Of a DNA stretch of 64,000 nucleotides, positions 20,676 through 29,777 are shown piece after piece. The notes beneath the pieces were generated by a model. That model worked only from the letters and a program-made list of their open reading frames with translations. It was not told where the DNA came from and searched no databases. Source of the DNA: Patulibacter sp. SYSU D01012 (lineage in GTDB: Bacteria > Actinomycetota > Thermoleophilia > Solirubrobacterales > Solirubrobacteraceae); the NCBI RefSeq assembly GCF_017916475.1, contig NZ_JAFMTB010000001.1:1574849-1638848 (forward strand). Direction: 5' to 3'. The position numbers and the translations under genes are program-made. How positions within the stretch are numbered: the first letter of the stretch is position 1; the number at the start of each line of letters is the position of its first letter.

Positions 20676-23339
20676 GTGAGAAAACAGGTCCTCGTGAGCG
20701 TCGACCGGGGAGAGACCCGCGTCGCGCTCCTGGAGTCCACCGATCCCGCCGAGGGCGGGAAGGGCGGCTCCGCCAACACGGCATCGAGCAACGCCGGCGG
20801 CGAGAGCACCGGCGGTCGCCGGCGTCGCCGCGGCCGCGGCCGCAAGAGCCCCGCCGCGGGCTACCGCGTCGCCGAGCTGTACTTCGAGCGCCGCTCGAAC
20901 CGCTCGATCGTCGGCAACGTCTACAAGGGGCGCGTCGACAACGTGCTCCCGGGCCTGGAGGCGGCGTTCGTCGACATCGGGCTCGAGAAGAACGCCTTCC
21001 TCCACGTCGACGAGATCCGCCTGCCGGGCGTCAAGATCGCCCGGCGCGGACACGGCGACGGCTCGACGCGCATCTCCGACCTGATCAAGCCCGGCGACGA
21101 GCTCGTCGTGCAGGTCACGAAGGACCCGCTCAAGACGAAGGGCGCGCGGGTCACGATGGACCTGACCATCGCGGGCCGCTACCTCGTCTACGCGCCGAAG
21201 GGCGAGGGCGTCGGCGTGTCGAAGAAGATCGACGACGCGGAGCGCAACCGCCTGCGCAAGGAGGTCAAGGACCTCGAGCTGCACGGCGGCGGCGCCATCG
21301 TCCGCACCGCCGCCCGCGGCGCCGTCCGCGAGGACTTCGAGCGCGAGCTGCCGTACCTCTTCAAGCTCAACGAGGTCCTCGAGCAGCGCGCCGCCGAGCT
21401 GAAGGCGCCGTGCATGGTCTTCCAGGAGGCCGACCTCTCCGTCCGCGTCGTCCGCGACATCTTCTCGGCCGAGTTCGAGAAGGCGATCGTCGACGACCCG
21501 CAGCAGGTCCAGCGCCTGCGGAGCTTCTTCACCCGCACCGCCCCCGAGCTCGTCGACAAGGTCGAGCTGTGGGAGGACTCCACGCCGCTCTTCGACGCCT
21601 ACGACGTCGAGAACGTCATCGACGGGCTGCTGAGCCGCCGCGTGGACCTGCCCTCGGGCGGCTACCTGATGATCGACTACGGCGAGGCGCTGACGGTCAT
21701 CGACGTCAACTCCGGGTCGTTCACCGGCAAGGGCAAGCAGGCCCGTCTGGAGGACACGATCACGCGGACGAACCTCGAGGCGGCCGAGGCGGTCGTCAAC
21801 GAGCTGCGCCTGCGGGACATCGGCGGCATCATCGTCATCGACTTCATCGACATGGCCCGCGCGCGCAACCAGCGCGAGGTCCTGAAGACGCTGCGCGCCA
21901 AGCTCGCCGAGGACCGGACGAAGACCTTCACCGCCGAGATCTCGAAGCTCGGCCTGGTCGAGATGACGCGCCAGAACGTCACGGAGGGCGCCCGCGAGGT
22001 CATCACCCGCGCCTGCCCGATGTGCGACGGCGACGGCGTCATCAAGTCCGAGGAGACGCTGGCGATCGAGTTCGAGCGGCGCCTGCGCGAGCTCGCCGCC
22101 CGCGCCCCCGAGCGCGCCCAGGCGTTCCTGGTCCGGATGCACCCGAGCGTCGTGACCGAGTTCACCGGCCAGAGCGCCAAGGTGCTGCACCAGCTCGAGG
22201 CCCAGACCGGCCGCTACTTCGTGTTCGAAGGCTCGGAGCGGCTGCCGCTCGACGAGTTCGAGATCGTGATGGAGGGCTCGATCGACGAGGTCCGCGAGCG
22301 CGCGATCCCGTTCGGCGAGGGCGAGGAGGTCCTCGTGCAGATCGTCGAGCCGCACATGTACAACGTCGACGACGCCGTCGCGAAGATCGGCGGCTACGTC
22401 GTCTCCGTGGCCGGCGGCGGGCCGTACGTGGGCGAGAAGAAGCTCGTGAAGATCGAGCGGGCCGGGCGCACGTCCGCGAGCGCCACGCTCGTGGGCGCCG
22501 AGCCGCCCGCGAAGGGCGGCGGCAAGAGCGGCGGCCGCTCCGGCGGTCGTGGCGGTCAGGCGGCGCGCGGGCGCGGCGGCGAGAGCCGCCGGGACGAGGC
22601 CATGGTCGACGCGGGGCCGGCGTCCGACGCGGCGGCGGCCGCCGACGCCGTCGCCGCCGACGTGGCCGTGGCTGACGCGGCCGAGCCGGCGGCGGGCGCC
22701 GGGGCCGGGGAGGGCGCCACCGCTGAGGCCCCCGGGGCCGCCGAGGCGAGCGCGCCGCCGGCCGACGACGCGGCGGACGACGCCCCGCGGTCGCGGTCGC
22801 GGCGCGGACGACGCGGGCGCAAGAGCACCGGCGACGCCCCGTCGGCACCGGACGTCGCGGACGTGGCCGTCGTGGCCGCCGCCGACGAGGGCGTGGCGGA
22901 CGCGGGCACGGTCGACGCCGCGCGCGAGGCCATCGCGACGGACGCGTCCCCGGCCGGCGAGGCCGACGCGCCGCCGAAGCGCCGCCGCCGGCGCCGCACG
23001 GGCGGGGCCGACGACGTCGAGCAGGCCGCCGCCGAGGTCGCCGAGGCCGCCGACGAGCTCGTGGCGGTCGCCGACGAGGTGGCCGCCGTGGAGGCCGTCG
23101 AGGCGGGGGAGGCCGACCCGTCGACCCTGGCCGACGGCGACGAGGGCGCCGCGCCGGGGCGTCGCTCGCGGGGCCGCGGGGGTCGCGGCCGCGGGGGTGC
23201 GCAGGCACGTGCCGACGAGGACGGCGCGGATGACGTATCCTCCTCTGTCCGGCGCCGCACCCGTGGCGGGCGCCGCTCTGCCGCGTCCCCGGAGGATCCG
23301 CCTTCCGGAGCGACCGCAGAGCCCATCTCGTCCGAGTGA
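20676..23339 (+). CDS. rng: Ribonuclease E/G family endoribonuclease with long disordered tail
   Basis: 887 residues. The catalytic core (about 60-560) has the S1 RNA-binding domain, interrupted by an insert at [15 protein letters not shown], the DNase I-like site with the metal aspartates in [14 protein letters not shown] and [11 protein letters not shown], and the zinc-link CPMC at about 448-451. A TRAM-like segment ([20 protein letters not shown]) follows at about 550-610. The last 270 residues are Ala/Asp/Glu-rich with repeated Arg clusters, as in scaffold tails of RNase E, so rne is an equally fair name. It starts GTG seven bases after rodA and precedes rplU and rpmA. Confidence 0.94.
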   Translation: MRKQVLVSVDRGETRVALLESTDPAEGGKGGSANTASSNAGGESTGGRRRRRGRGRKSPAAGYRVAELYFERRSNRSIVGNVYKGRVDNVLPGLEAAFVDIGLEKNAFLHVDEIRLPGVKIARRGHGDGSTRISDLIKPGDELVVQVTKDPLKTKGARVTMDLTIAGRYLVYAPKGEGVGVSKKIDDAERNRLRKEVKDLELHGGGAIVRTAARGAVREDFERELPYLFKLNEVLEQRAAELKAPCMVFQEADLSVRVVRDIFSAEFEKAIVDDPQQVQRLRSFFTRTAPELVDKVELWEDSTPLFDAYDVENVIDGLLSRRVDLPSGGYLMIDYGEALTVIDVNSGSFTGKGKQARLEDTITRTNLEAAEAVVNELRLRDIGGIIVIDFIDMARARNQREVLKTLRAKLAEDRTKTFTAEISKLGLVEMTRQNVTEGAREVITRACPMCDGDGVIKSEETLAIEFERRLRELAARAPERAQAFLVRMHPSVVTEFTGQSAKVLHQLEAQTGRYFVFEGSERLPLDEFEIVMEGSIDEVRERAIPFGEGEEVLVQIVEPHMYNVDDAVAKIGGYVVSVAGGGPYVGEKKLVKIERAGRTSASATLVGAEPPAKGGGKSGGRSGGRGGQAARGRGGESRRDEAMVDAGPASDAAAAADAVAADVAVADAAEPAAGAGAGEGATAEAPGAAEASAPPADDAADDAPRSRSRRGRRGRKSTGDAPSAPDVADVAVVAAADEGVADAGTVDAAREAIATDASPAGEADAPPKRRRRRRTGGADDVEQAAAEVAEAADELVAVADEVAAVEAVEAGEADPSTLADGDEGAAPGRRSRGRGGRGRGGAQARADEDGADDVSSSVRRRTRGGRRSAASPEDPPSGATAEPISSE

Positions 23340-23347
23340 GCAGCCCT

Positions 23348-23653
23348 ATGTACGCAATCGTCAAGACCGGTGGCAAGCAGTACCGCGTGGAGCAGGGCCA
23401 GGAACTCCTGGTCGAGAAGCTCGACGGGGACGCCGGTGCCTCCGTCTCGCTGGAGCCCGTCCTCGTCCGTGGTGACGCCGTCGCGATCGGCGCCGACGCG
23501 CTGAAGTCCGCGACCGTCGGCGCCACGATCGTCGAGCACACCAAGGGCCCGAAGATCCGCATCTTCAAGTACAAGCCGAAGCGCGGCTACAAGCGCACCG
23601 CGGGTCACCGCCAGCCGCTCACGCGCATCCGGATCGACTCGATCTCGGCCTGA
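23348..23653 (+). CDS. rplU: 50S ribosomal protein L21
   Basis: 101 residues starting [18 protein letters not shown], the invariant L21 N-terminus, and ending in the conserved [13 protein letters not shown] segment. It is a structural protein of the large subunit that binds 23S rRNA. A GTG at 23336 overlapping the rng stop would add MSSP, so translation may be coupled to rng. I prefer ATG 23348 because L21 proteins begin there. Confidence 0.97.
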   Translation: MYAIVKTGGKQYRVEQGQELLVEKLDGDAGASVSLEPVLVRGDAVAIGADALKSATVGATIVEHTKGPKIRIFKYKPKRGYKRTAGHRQPLTRIRIDSISA

Positions 23654-23683
23654 CGCCACCGTCCGAACGGAGCACCTGAACTC

Positions 23684-23962
23684 ATGGCACACAAGAAGGG
23701 CCTCGGCTCCTCCCGCAACGGCCGCGACTCGAACTCCCAGCGCCTCGGCGTGAAGGTCTTCGGCGGCCAGGTCGTCACCGGCGGCGAGATCATCGTCCGC
23801 CAGCGCGGCACCCGCTTCAAGCCCGGCAAGGGCGTCGGCATCGGCAAGGACGACACGCTGTTCGCGAAGGACGCGGGCATCGTCGCCTTCAACCGCGGCT
23901 GGCGCGGCCGCGTCGTCACGGTGGAGCCCGCCGAGGCCCCCGAGGCGATCGCCGCCGACTGA
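23684..23962 (+). CDS. rpmA: 50S ribosomal protein L27
   Basis: 92 residues starting [20 protein letters not shown], typical of L27 whose N-terminus reaches the peptidyl-transferase centre. It lacks the cleavable extension seen in Firmicutes. It lies 30 bases after rplU and is the last gene before a strong terminator. Confidence 0.98.
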   Translation: MAHKKGLGSSRNGRDSNSQRLGVKVFGGQVVTGGEIIVRQRGTRFKPGKGVGIGKDDTLFAKDAGIVAFNRGWRGRVVTVEPAEAPEAIAAD

Positions 23963-24006
23963 GGCACCCCCCTCCTGCAGCGCCGCCGCCCCGTCGGGCG
24001 GCGGAA

Positions 24007-24034
24007 CGAACGGCCCGCTTCGGCGGGCCGTTCG
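24007..24034 (+). terminator. Hairpin terminator of the mreB-rpmA run
   Basis: A perfect 12-bp stem CGAACGGCCCGC (24007-24018) / 24023-24034 around a TTCG tetraloop, followed by GCGTTT. A second GC-rich inverted pair lies just before it at about 23982-24003. Confidence 0.8.
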
Positions 24035-24063
24035 GCGTTTCGGGGGCGGCGCGGGGCGGACCG

Positions 24064-24290
24064 GGCTGCGTGCCGGGGCGGGCGGGCGCGGCGCGGTCTG
24101 CGTGCCGGGCGGGGCGGAGTGGGTGCCTGGGCCGGGTGGGCGCCGGGCGGGCCGGCCTGCGTCTTGGGGCGCGCGGGGCCCGGGCGGGGCGGCCGCGTCT
24201 CGGGACGGGTAGGGCCTGGGCGGGCTGGCCTGCGTCTTGGGGGCGGGGTGGGTCCCGGGCGGGCCGGCCGCGTCTTGGGGGCGGGCGCGG
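24064..24290. repeat. ~37-bp degenerate tandem repeat
   Basis: The unit gggcgggccggcctgcgtct and its variants recur at 24145, 24182, 24218 and 24257, with more degenerate copies before 24145. The spacing is 36-39 bases. The G-rich strand is the plus strand. No gene is supported here. Confidence 0.7.
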
Positions 24291-24334
24291 GGCGCAGGGG
24301 GTGAGGGTCGAACCCGCGGCGCTAGGGTCGGGCC

Positions 24335-24718
24335 ATGCCGTCCGTGAGTCCCGCCAACGCCTCCCGCGCCATCGGCTTCGCGCGCATCGCCTTCGGGCTG
24401 GCCACCCTCGCCGTCCCGGCGCGCGTGGGCGCCGCGTGGATGGGCGAGGCCGGCACCACCCCGGCCGCGACCGTGGCCCTGCGCGGCCTGGCGGTCCGCG
24501 AGGCGCTCGTGGGCATGGCGCAGGCCCACACCGCCGACGACCCGGCGCGCGGCTTCCGCTGGGCGCGGACGAGCGCCTACGGCGACCTGACCGACCTGGC
24601 GGCGACGCTGGCGGTCGCGCGCGACCTGCCGCGGTCCGGCGTGATCGGGACGGCGCTCGTGGCGGCGAGCGGGGCGGCCGCGAGCTACGGGGTCAGCCGC
24701 TGGATGCGGGCGGGGTAG
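24335..24718 (+). CDS. Small membrane protein of unknown function
   Basis: 127 residues with three or four hydrophobic segments (about 10-33, 43-62, 83-95, 103-123). It resembles short DUF-type membrane proteins of actinobacteria, but I cannot place it in a named family. ATG 24335 follows a TAGGGT -10 box (24323-24328) by six bases, a leaderless layout. It stands alone between repeat DNA and a 370-base spacer. Confidence 0.65.
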   Translation: MPSVSPANASRAIGFARIAFGLATLAVPARVGAAWMGEAGTTPAATVALRGLAVREALVGMAQAHTADDPARGFRWARTSAYGDLTDLAATLAVARDLPRSGVIGTALVAASGAAASYGVSRWMRAG

Positions 24719-25089
24719 CGGACGGGGCGGCAGGCTCGGCAAACCCGCACCGGTGGGGCGTGTCGGTGCGGCCGGCGGCCGGCGCGCGCGTGGCCGAGGG
24801 TCGGCCGCGCGGCGGGTGCGGAGCCGGGCATGGTGCTGCGGCGCCGCGGGTCCCGCGCGGGACGGTGGCGACGGAACGTGCCGGACCACCGACGACCATC
24901 GCCGGGACGGTGTCGGAGCCGCACCGGTCCGGCGCGTTCCGGGCCGGCGATCCCGGGGCCGCCGATCCTCGGCGCATGGCCCGCGCGTTCCGTCCCGTTC
25001 AAGCCCAAGCCCGCGGTGAGAGGGGCGGATCGCGCGCTATGCGCGCGATCGGAGAACACTCGGGGGTCTGCGGGCCGCGATGGGACCAG
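24719..25089. other. 371-base spacer without a supported gene
   Basis: Several frames are open in this GC-rich stretch, but none shows a domain, a ribosome site or consistent codon use. The only structure I find is the inverted repeat at 25028-25050, listed separately. Confidence 0.5.
25028..25050. promoter_or_regulatory. Perfect 10-bp inverted repeat upstream of the DUF559 gene
   Basis: GATCGCGCGC (25028-25037), spacer TAT, then GCGCGCGATC (25041-25050). It lies 40 bases before the chosen ATG and would be either an operator for a dimeric repressor or a leader hairpin. An alternative ATG at 25039 falls in its centre, which argues against that start. Confidence 0.5.
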
Positions 25090-26031
25090 ATGCGCGGCGG
25101 GGTCCGCGTCGCCGACCTGCCGGCGGGACTCCACCAGGATCATGCGGTCGCGTGGTTCGCGGGCCAGCAGCACGGCGTCGTCAGTCGGGAGCAGCTCGGC
25201 GCATGCGGGCTGTCCAGGCACGCGATCCGGCGCCGGGTCGCTTCGGGGCGTCTGCACCGTCTCCACCCGACGGCCTTCGCGGTCGGATCGAGCGCTCCGC
25301 CGGCGGACGGACGGCGGCTGGCGGCCGTGCTGGCGTGCGGCGCCGGCACCCTCCTCAGTCACGAGAGCGCGGGCGCCCACTGGGGACTCGATGGCTGCCA
25401 CACGGATGCGCTGGTCGTCACGGTCGTCGGGCGGGACGCGCGAGTGGCGGGCATCCGCACCCATCGCACCCGGGCCCTCGACTCCCAGGACGCGCGGTGG
25501 CGCGGCGTGGTTCCGCTGACGGCGCCGTCGCGTACGGTCCTCGATCTCGTGCCCTCGCGCACCGAGCCCGACATCGAGCGGCTGGTGGCGGACGTGTGGA
25601 CCGCCGGCCTCGCTACGGAGGCGGACCTGCGGGCCGCCGCGGCGCGCGTCCCGCGGCGGCGCGGATCTCGTCTGCTGCTCGAGGTTCTCGACGACGGCGC
25701 CCCGCGCACCCGCTCCGAGGCGGAGCGCGTCCTGCAGGCCCTGATCCGCCGCGCCGCGCTCCCGCGTCCGCGCACGAACGTCCGGATCGCCGGCTTCGAG
25801 GTCGACGCGTACTGGCCGGACTCGCGGCTCGTCGTGGAGGTCGACTCGTGGCGCTTCCACGGGTCTCGGCGCTCCTTCGAGGCCGACCGCCGGCGCCGGT
25901 GGCGGCTGCAGGGGTCCGGCGTGCGGGTGGAGCACGTGACGTGGCGGCAGCTGACGCAGCGTCCCGAGGAGACCGTCGCCCTGCTCGCGGTGGCCATCGC
26001 GCAGGGGGCCGCCGGCACGGCGATCCGATGA
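25090..26031 (+). CDS. AbiEi-like winged helix plus DUF559 nuclease-fold protein
   Basis: 313 residues. The N-terminus (about 13-65, HGVVSREQLGACGLSRHAIR) is a winged-helix domain like those of AbiEi antitoxin-type proteins. The C-terminus (about 235-300) is a DUF559 / Vsr-like PD-(D/E)XK fold with VDAYWPDSRLVVEVDSW and FHGSRRSFEADR, where the last active-site position is Asp rather than Lys. Such proteins are common and multi-copy in actinobacteria, and their role is not settled. No partner toxin gene is adjacent. The start is uncertain; ATG 25039 would add 17 residues. Confidence 0.75.
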   Translation: MRGGVRVADLPAGLHQDHAVAWFAGQQHGVVSREQLGACGLSRHAIRRRVASGRLHRLHPTAFAVGSSAPPADGRRLAAVLACGAGTLLSHESAGAHWGLDGCHTDALVVTVVGRDARVAGIRTHRTRALDSQDARWRGVVPLTAPSRTVLDLVPSRTEPDIERLVADVWTAGLATEADLRAAAARVPRRRGSRLLLEVLDDGAPRTRSEAERVLQALIRRAALPRPRTNVRIAGFEVDAYWPDSRLVVEVDSWRFHGSRRSFEADRRRRWRLQGSGVRVEHVTWRQLTQRPEETVALLAVAIAQGAAGTAIR

Positions 26032-26049
26032 CCCGGGCGGGCGAGCTGG

Positions 26050-26390
26050 TGACCGCGCCTTGCCGCTCCCTGGCCGCCACGTCCGCGTCCTGGCGTCGGC
26101 GAGCTGGCGTGGGCGTCCTGGCGTGAGCGTCCTGGCGTGCGCGTCCTGGCGTCCGCGTCCCGGGGGGCCGGGCGTCGCGTCCCGGGGGGAGCGTCCTGGC
26201 GTGCGCGTCCCGGGCGTGCGCGTGCTGGCGTCCGGGTCCTGACCTCGGGGCCTGGCGTCCGCGTCCCGCGTCCGCGTTCCGGCGCCCCGTCTCCGCGTCC
26301 GCGTACCGGCATCGGCGTCCTGGCGCCCGCGTACCGGCGTCCGTATCCCGGCGTCCGCGGGCGCCGGCGCGCCGGCGCGGGGCCGTGACG
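26050..26390. repeat. 14-bp tandem repeat array
   Basis: A unit like gtgcgcgtcctggc is repeated about twenty times, exact at first (26080-26160) and more degenerate toward 26390. Because 14 is not a multiple of three, the repeats shift frame and cannot be a coding repeat. It fills most of the 422-base gap between the DUF559 gene and the SDR gene. Confidence 0.75.
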
Positions 26391-26453
26391 CTCCGACGGC
26401 CCGCGACCGCCGATCCCGGCGGGTCGCCCGCCGTCCCCTGCCAGACTCGCCCC

Positions 26454-27143
26454 ATGACCGACCGCAAGACGCTGCTCATCACCGGGGCCTCCTCCGGCAT
26501 CGGCTCGGCGACCGCGCGCGCCGCCGTCGACGGGGGATGGGACGTGGTGCTCGCCGCGCGGTCGCGGGACAAGCTCGACGCGCTCGTGGGCGAGCTGGGG
26601 GAGGAGCGCGCGCTCGCGGTCACGTGCGACGTGACGGCGTTCGAGGACCAGCAGGCGGCGGTCGCCGCCGCGCAGGAGCGGTTCGGGCGGCTCGACGCCG
26701 TGTTCGCGAACGCCGGCTTCGGGGCGGCGCGCGGGTTCCGCGAGGAGACGCCCGAGCACTGGCGCGACATGGTGCTGACGAACGTCCTCGGCGCGGCGCT
26801 GACCATCCGCGCGGCGATCGACGCGATCTCGGACGCGAAGGGCCACGTGCTGCTGACCGGCTCCGTCGCCGGCCGCCGGCCGCTGCCCGGCAGCCTGTAC
26901 TCGTCGACGAAGTTCGCGGTCGGCGCCATGGCGGAGTCGCTGCGGCAGGAGCTCAACGGCACCGGCGCCCGGGTCACGCTGATCGAGCCGGGGATGGTCG
27001 ACACGCCGTTCTTCGAGAACGCCCCGACCATCGAGGCGCTCCGGCCGGAGGACATCGCGGGCGCCGTGATGTGGGCGCTCGGGCAGCCGCCGCACGTGGA
27101 CGTCAACGACATCCTCATCCGGCCGACGGCCCAGGAGGGCTAG
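26454..27143 (+). CDS. Short-chain dehydrogenase/reductase
   Basis: 229 residues, a classical SDR. TGASSGIG (about 9-16) binds the cofactor, NAGFG (about 86-90) stabilises the sheet, and Y-S-S-T-K (about 149-153) supplies the catalytic Tyr and Lys after S137 in LLTGSVAG. The basic AARSRDK after beta-2 favours NADP(H). The substrate is unknown. ATG 26454 follows a CAGACT box by six bases. It stands alone between repeat DNA and obgE. Confidence 0.88.
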   Translation: MTDRKTLLITGASSGIGSATARAAVDGGWDVVLAARSRDKLDALVGELGEERALAVTCDVTAFEDQQAAVAAAQERFGRLDAVFANAGFGAARGFREETPEHWRDMVLTNVLGAALTIRAAIDAISDAKGHVLLTGSVAGRRPLPGSLYSSTKFAVGAMAESLRQELNGTGARVTLIEPGMVDTPFFENAPTIEALRPEDIAGAVMWALGQPPHVDVNDILIRPTAQEG

Positions 27144-27220
27144 CCGGCCGCCGCGCGTGGGCGTCATCGCCCCGCCGCACCCCGCTGCGCCGGCCGGCGC
27201 GCACCTGCCACCATCTGCCG

Positions 27221-28561
27221 GTGCTCTCCGACTCCGCGCACATCTTCGTCCAGGGCGGCAACGGCGGCGACGGGTGCACCTCGTTCCGCCGCGAGGCGCA
27301 CGTGCCGAAGGGCGGGCCCGACGGCGGCGACGGCGGGCGGGGCGCCAACGTCGAGCTGGTCTGCGACGACTCGCTGCGCGACCTGCAGTCGTTCTCGCGC
27401 CGCGTCCACTACAAGGCGCCACGCGGCCGCCACGGCGAGGGCGCGCTGAAGAAGGGGCACGACGGCGAGGACCTCGTCGTGAAGGTCCCGCCCGGCACCC
27501 AGGTCACCGGCCTCGACGGCGCGGTGCACGACCTGATCGTCCCCGGGCAGCGGGTCGTCGTGGCGAAGGGCGGATCCGGCGGGCGGGGCAACGCCCGGTT
27601 CGCGTCGCCGACCCGGCAGGCGCCCCGGTTCGCCGAGCGGGGCCTGCCCGGCGACGAGGGGTGGATCGACCTGCAGCTGAAGCTGCTCGCCGACGTCGGC
27701 CTGATCGGCGTCCCGAACGCCGGCAAGTCGTCGCTGATCTCACGCCTCACGCGCGCCCAGCCGAAGGTCGCCAACTACCCCTTCACGACCCTCGAGCCGG
27801 TGCTGGGCACGATCGAGGGCGAGACCCGCCAGCTCGTGCTCGCCGACATCCCCGGCCTGATCGAGGGCGCGAGCGAGGGCAAGGGGCTCGGACACGAGTT
27901 CCTGGCGCACGTCGAGCGGTGCCGCATGCTCGTCCACGTCCTCGACCTGCAGCCGCTCGACGGGACGGACCCGCTCGAGAACCACGCCACCATCGAGGCC
28001 GAGATCGCCGCGTACGACGCGCGCCTGGCCGCCCTGCCGCGCGTGCTCGTGCTGAGCAAGGCCGACCTCGTCGCCCCCGAGGTCGCCGAGGAGGCCCGCC
28101 GGGAGTGGCACGCGCGTCTGAACCCCGACGCGGGGCCGCGCGAGGAGTGGGAGGAGGCCCCGGACGACGAGGTGCCGGTCCTCGTCACGTCGAGCGCGAC
28201 CGGCCAGGGGCTCGACGAGCTGCGCGCGCTGCTCCTGCGCACCGTGCCGTACCGCGGCGCGGACGAGGCGCAGCACCTCGAGCTCGCCACCCAGCCGCTC
28301 GCCGAGCACCGCGTCTACCGGCCCGTCGCCACGCGCGACTGGAACGTCGAGCAGGTGGGCGAGGGCGAGTTCCGCGTCGACGGTCCCGGGATCCTGCGGC
28401 TCATGGCGCGGCACGACCTGGAGAACGAGGAGTCGCTCGAGTACGTCGAGTCGCGCCTGCGCCGGATGGGCGTCATCGAGGCGCTCCAGAACGCCGGCTT
28501 CGAGCCCGGCGACGACGTGGAGATCGCCGGCGTCGTCTTCGAGTTCGACCCCGAGGCCTGA
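27221..28561 (+). CDS. obgE: GTPase ObgE/CgtA, ribosome assembly factor
   Basis: 446 residues with all three Obg domains: the glycine-rich Obg fold (1-157, GGNGGDGCTSFRREAHVPKG), the G domain (G1 GVPNAGKSS, G3 DIPGLIEGA, G4 SKADL) and the C-terminal OCT domain (about 345-430, RVYRPVATRDWNVEQVGEG). It acts late in 50S assembly and in the stringent response. The GTG at 27221 gives the standard start. The gene usually follows rpmA directly; here three accessory genes lie between them. Confidence 0.97.
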   Translation: MLSDSAHIFVQGGNGGDGCTSFRREAHVPKGGPDGGDGGRGANVELVCDDSLRDLQSFSRRVHYKAPRGRHGEGALKKGHDGEDLVVKVPPGTQVTGLDGAVHDLIVPGQRVVVAKGGSGGRGNARFASPTRQAPRFAERGLPGDEGWIDLQLKLLADVGLIGVPNAGKSSLISRLTRAQPKVANYPFTTLEPVLGTIEGETRQLVLADIPGLIEGASEGKGLGHEFLAHVERCRMLVHVLDLQPLDGTDPLENHATIEAEIAAYDARLAALPRVLVLSKADLVAPEVAEEARREWHARLNPDAGPREEWEEAPDDEVPVLVTSSATGQGLDELRALLLRTVPYRGADEAQHLELATQPLAEHRVYRPVATRDWNVEQVGEGEFRVDGPGILRLMARHDLENEESLEYVESRLRRMGVIEALQNAGFEPGDDVEIAGVVFEFDPEA

Positions 28562-28620
28562 CCCGACCGGAGAGCCTGACGCGACCGGGGGAGCCCGACC
28601 CGACCGAGGGAGCCCGACGC
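28562..28620. repeat. Short 19-bp tandem repeat after obgE
   Basis: Three to four units like gacgcgaccgggggagccc run straight on from the obgE stop. The rest of the 205-base gap to the convergent regulator gene is GC-rich with no clear terminator. Confidence 0.5.
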
Positions 28621-28766
28621 GGGCCCGGGCCGTGTGGCCCCACCGGGGCAGACCGACGCGGCCCCGGTCGGCCGGCCCCGACCGTCGGCGGCCGTTCGGG
28701 TGTCGTGGCGCCCTCCGGCCTCGTCCGTCGACCGGTCCGGCCCGCCGGAGCTCGTCGCGGCGGGTC

Positions 28767-29636
28767 CTACGTCGGGCGCCGCGGCAGCGCGCCGTCCGAC
28801 GTCGGCCGGGCGCCGAGCAGGCGCGACAGCCGCACGGCGGCCGCGGCCACCCGCGGGCGGATCTCCTCGACGCGGGGCTCGAGCAGCACGCGGTCGCCGC
28901 TGACGTTCAGGGCCGCGACGCGCTCGCCGCGGAAGTCGTGCACCGGGGCCGAGACGCCGACGGCGCCCTCCTCGTGCTCCTCGCGGACGACGGCGGTGCC
29001 GGCCGCGCGGACCTCGGCCAGGACGCGGACGAGGCCGTCGAGGTCCTGCACCGCGCTGCGCGGCGCCACGCCGGCGAGCTCGGCGTCGCGGAAGCGGTCC
29101 CGCAGGGCCGACGGCGACAGGCCGGCCAGCAGCACGCGCCCCGCGCTCGTCGCGTGCGCCGGCGCGGTCTCGCCCTCCCACGCGCCCCAGGCGGTCGCCC
29201 GGGCCGGCGGGGACTCCGAGCGCAGCGTCAGCACCTCGACGCCGTGGAGCGTGCACAGGTGGACGGTCTCGTCGAGCTCGGCCGCGAGGCGCCGCAGGAT
29301 GTCGGGCGCGGTGGCGAGCAGGCGCCGCTCCGCGGTGGCCGCGGCCAGCGCGTAGACCTCGAGGCCGAGCCGGTAGCGGCCCGTCGCGGGGTCGCGCTCG
29401 ACGAGCCCGGTGTCGACGAGCGCGCGCAGGCTGCGGGACACCTGGCTCTTGTCGCGGCCCACGAGCGCGGCCAGCCGCACGACGCCCAGGCCGTCGCCCG
29501 AGGCGTCCGACGCCAGGCCGCGCAGCAGCTCCAGCTCCCTGCCCAGACGCGGGCCGCGCGGGCGGGACGACGGTCCCGGGGTCGCGGGCTCGTCCTCTGG
29601 CGTGGCCGGTCGGGGCACCACGTCGCTCACGTCCAC
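28767..29636 (-). CDS. IclR-family transcriptional regulator
   Basis: 289 residues. The N-terminal winged helix (about 32-90) shows ALVGRDKSQVSRSLRALVDTGLVERD, and the C-terminal effector-binding domain (about 105-270) carries the family ATSAGRVLLAGLSP segment. A 30-residue Pro-rich lead precedes the DNA-binding domain. It is divergent from the quaternary-amine transporter genes across a 141-base spacer containing a palindrome, so it probably controls them. The GTG start is the longest in frame and lacks a clear ribosome site; the true start may be slightly downstream. Confidence 0.85.
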   Translation of the reverse strand: MDVSDVVPRPATPEDEPATPGPSSRPRGPRLGRELELLRGLASDASGDGLGVVRLAALVGRDKSQVSRSLRALVDTGLVERDPATGRYRLGLEVYALAAATAERRLLATAPDILRRLAAELDETVHLCTLHGVEVLTLRSESPPARATAWGAWEGETAPAHATSAGRVLLAGLSPSALRDRFRDAELAGVAPRSAVQDLDGLVRVLAEVRAAGTAVVREEHEEGAVGVSAPVHDFRGERVAALNVSGDRVLLEPRVEEIRPRVAAAAVRLSRLLGARPTSDGALPRRPT

Positions 29637-29722
29637 CAGTGTGACGCGCGGCGCGCGTGAACGCCGTCACGGGTGCGCCGTGCACGGCGGTCCGCCCGGA
29701 CCGGTGCGTCCTGCGACCCGCG

Positions 29723-29740
29723 GTTGTGCAATTCGACAAC
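29723..29740. promoter_or_regulatory. Candidate operator palindrome between the IclR gene and the transporter
   Basis: GTTGTGCAATTCGACAAC: the arms GTTGT/ACAAC and the AATT centre are symmetric, with only the gc/cg pair off-symmetry. It is markedly AT-richer than its surroundings and lies 38 bases before the permease start. Size and layout suit a dimeric IclR-type site. Confidence 0.5.
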
Positions 29741-29777
29741 AGGGCATGACGTTTTCGCGTTCGTTAGGTTGTATGAA

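Noticed and set aside
25039-25089. Upstream ATG of the DUF559-type gene
   Set aside because: It lies in the centre of a perfect inverted repeat and adds no conserved residues; ATG 25090 fits the winged-helix start better, though not decisively.
25090-26031. Type IV toxin-antitoxin pair
   Set aside because: The winged helix resembles AbiEi, but no AbiEii-like nucleotidyltransferase toxin gene is adjacent.
26040-26390. CRISPR-like array
   Set aside because: The units are 14 bp and contiguous with no unique spacers, and there are no cas genes in the window.
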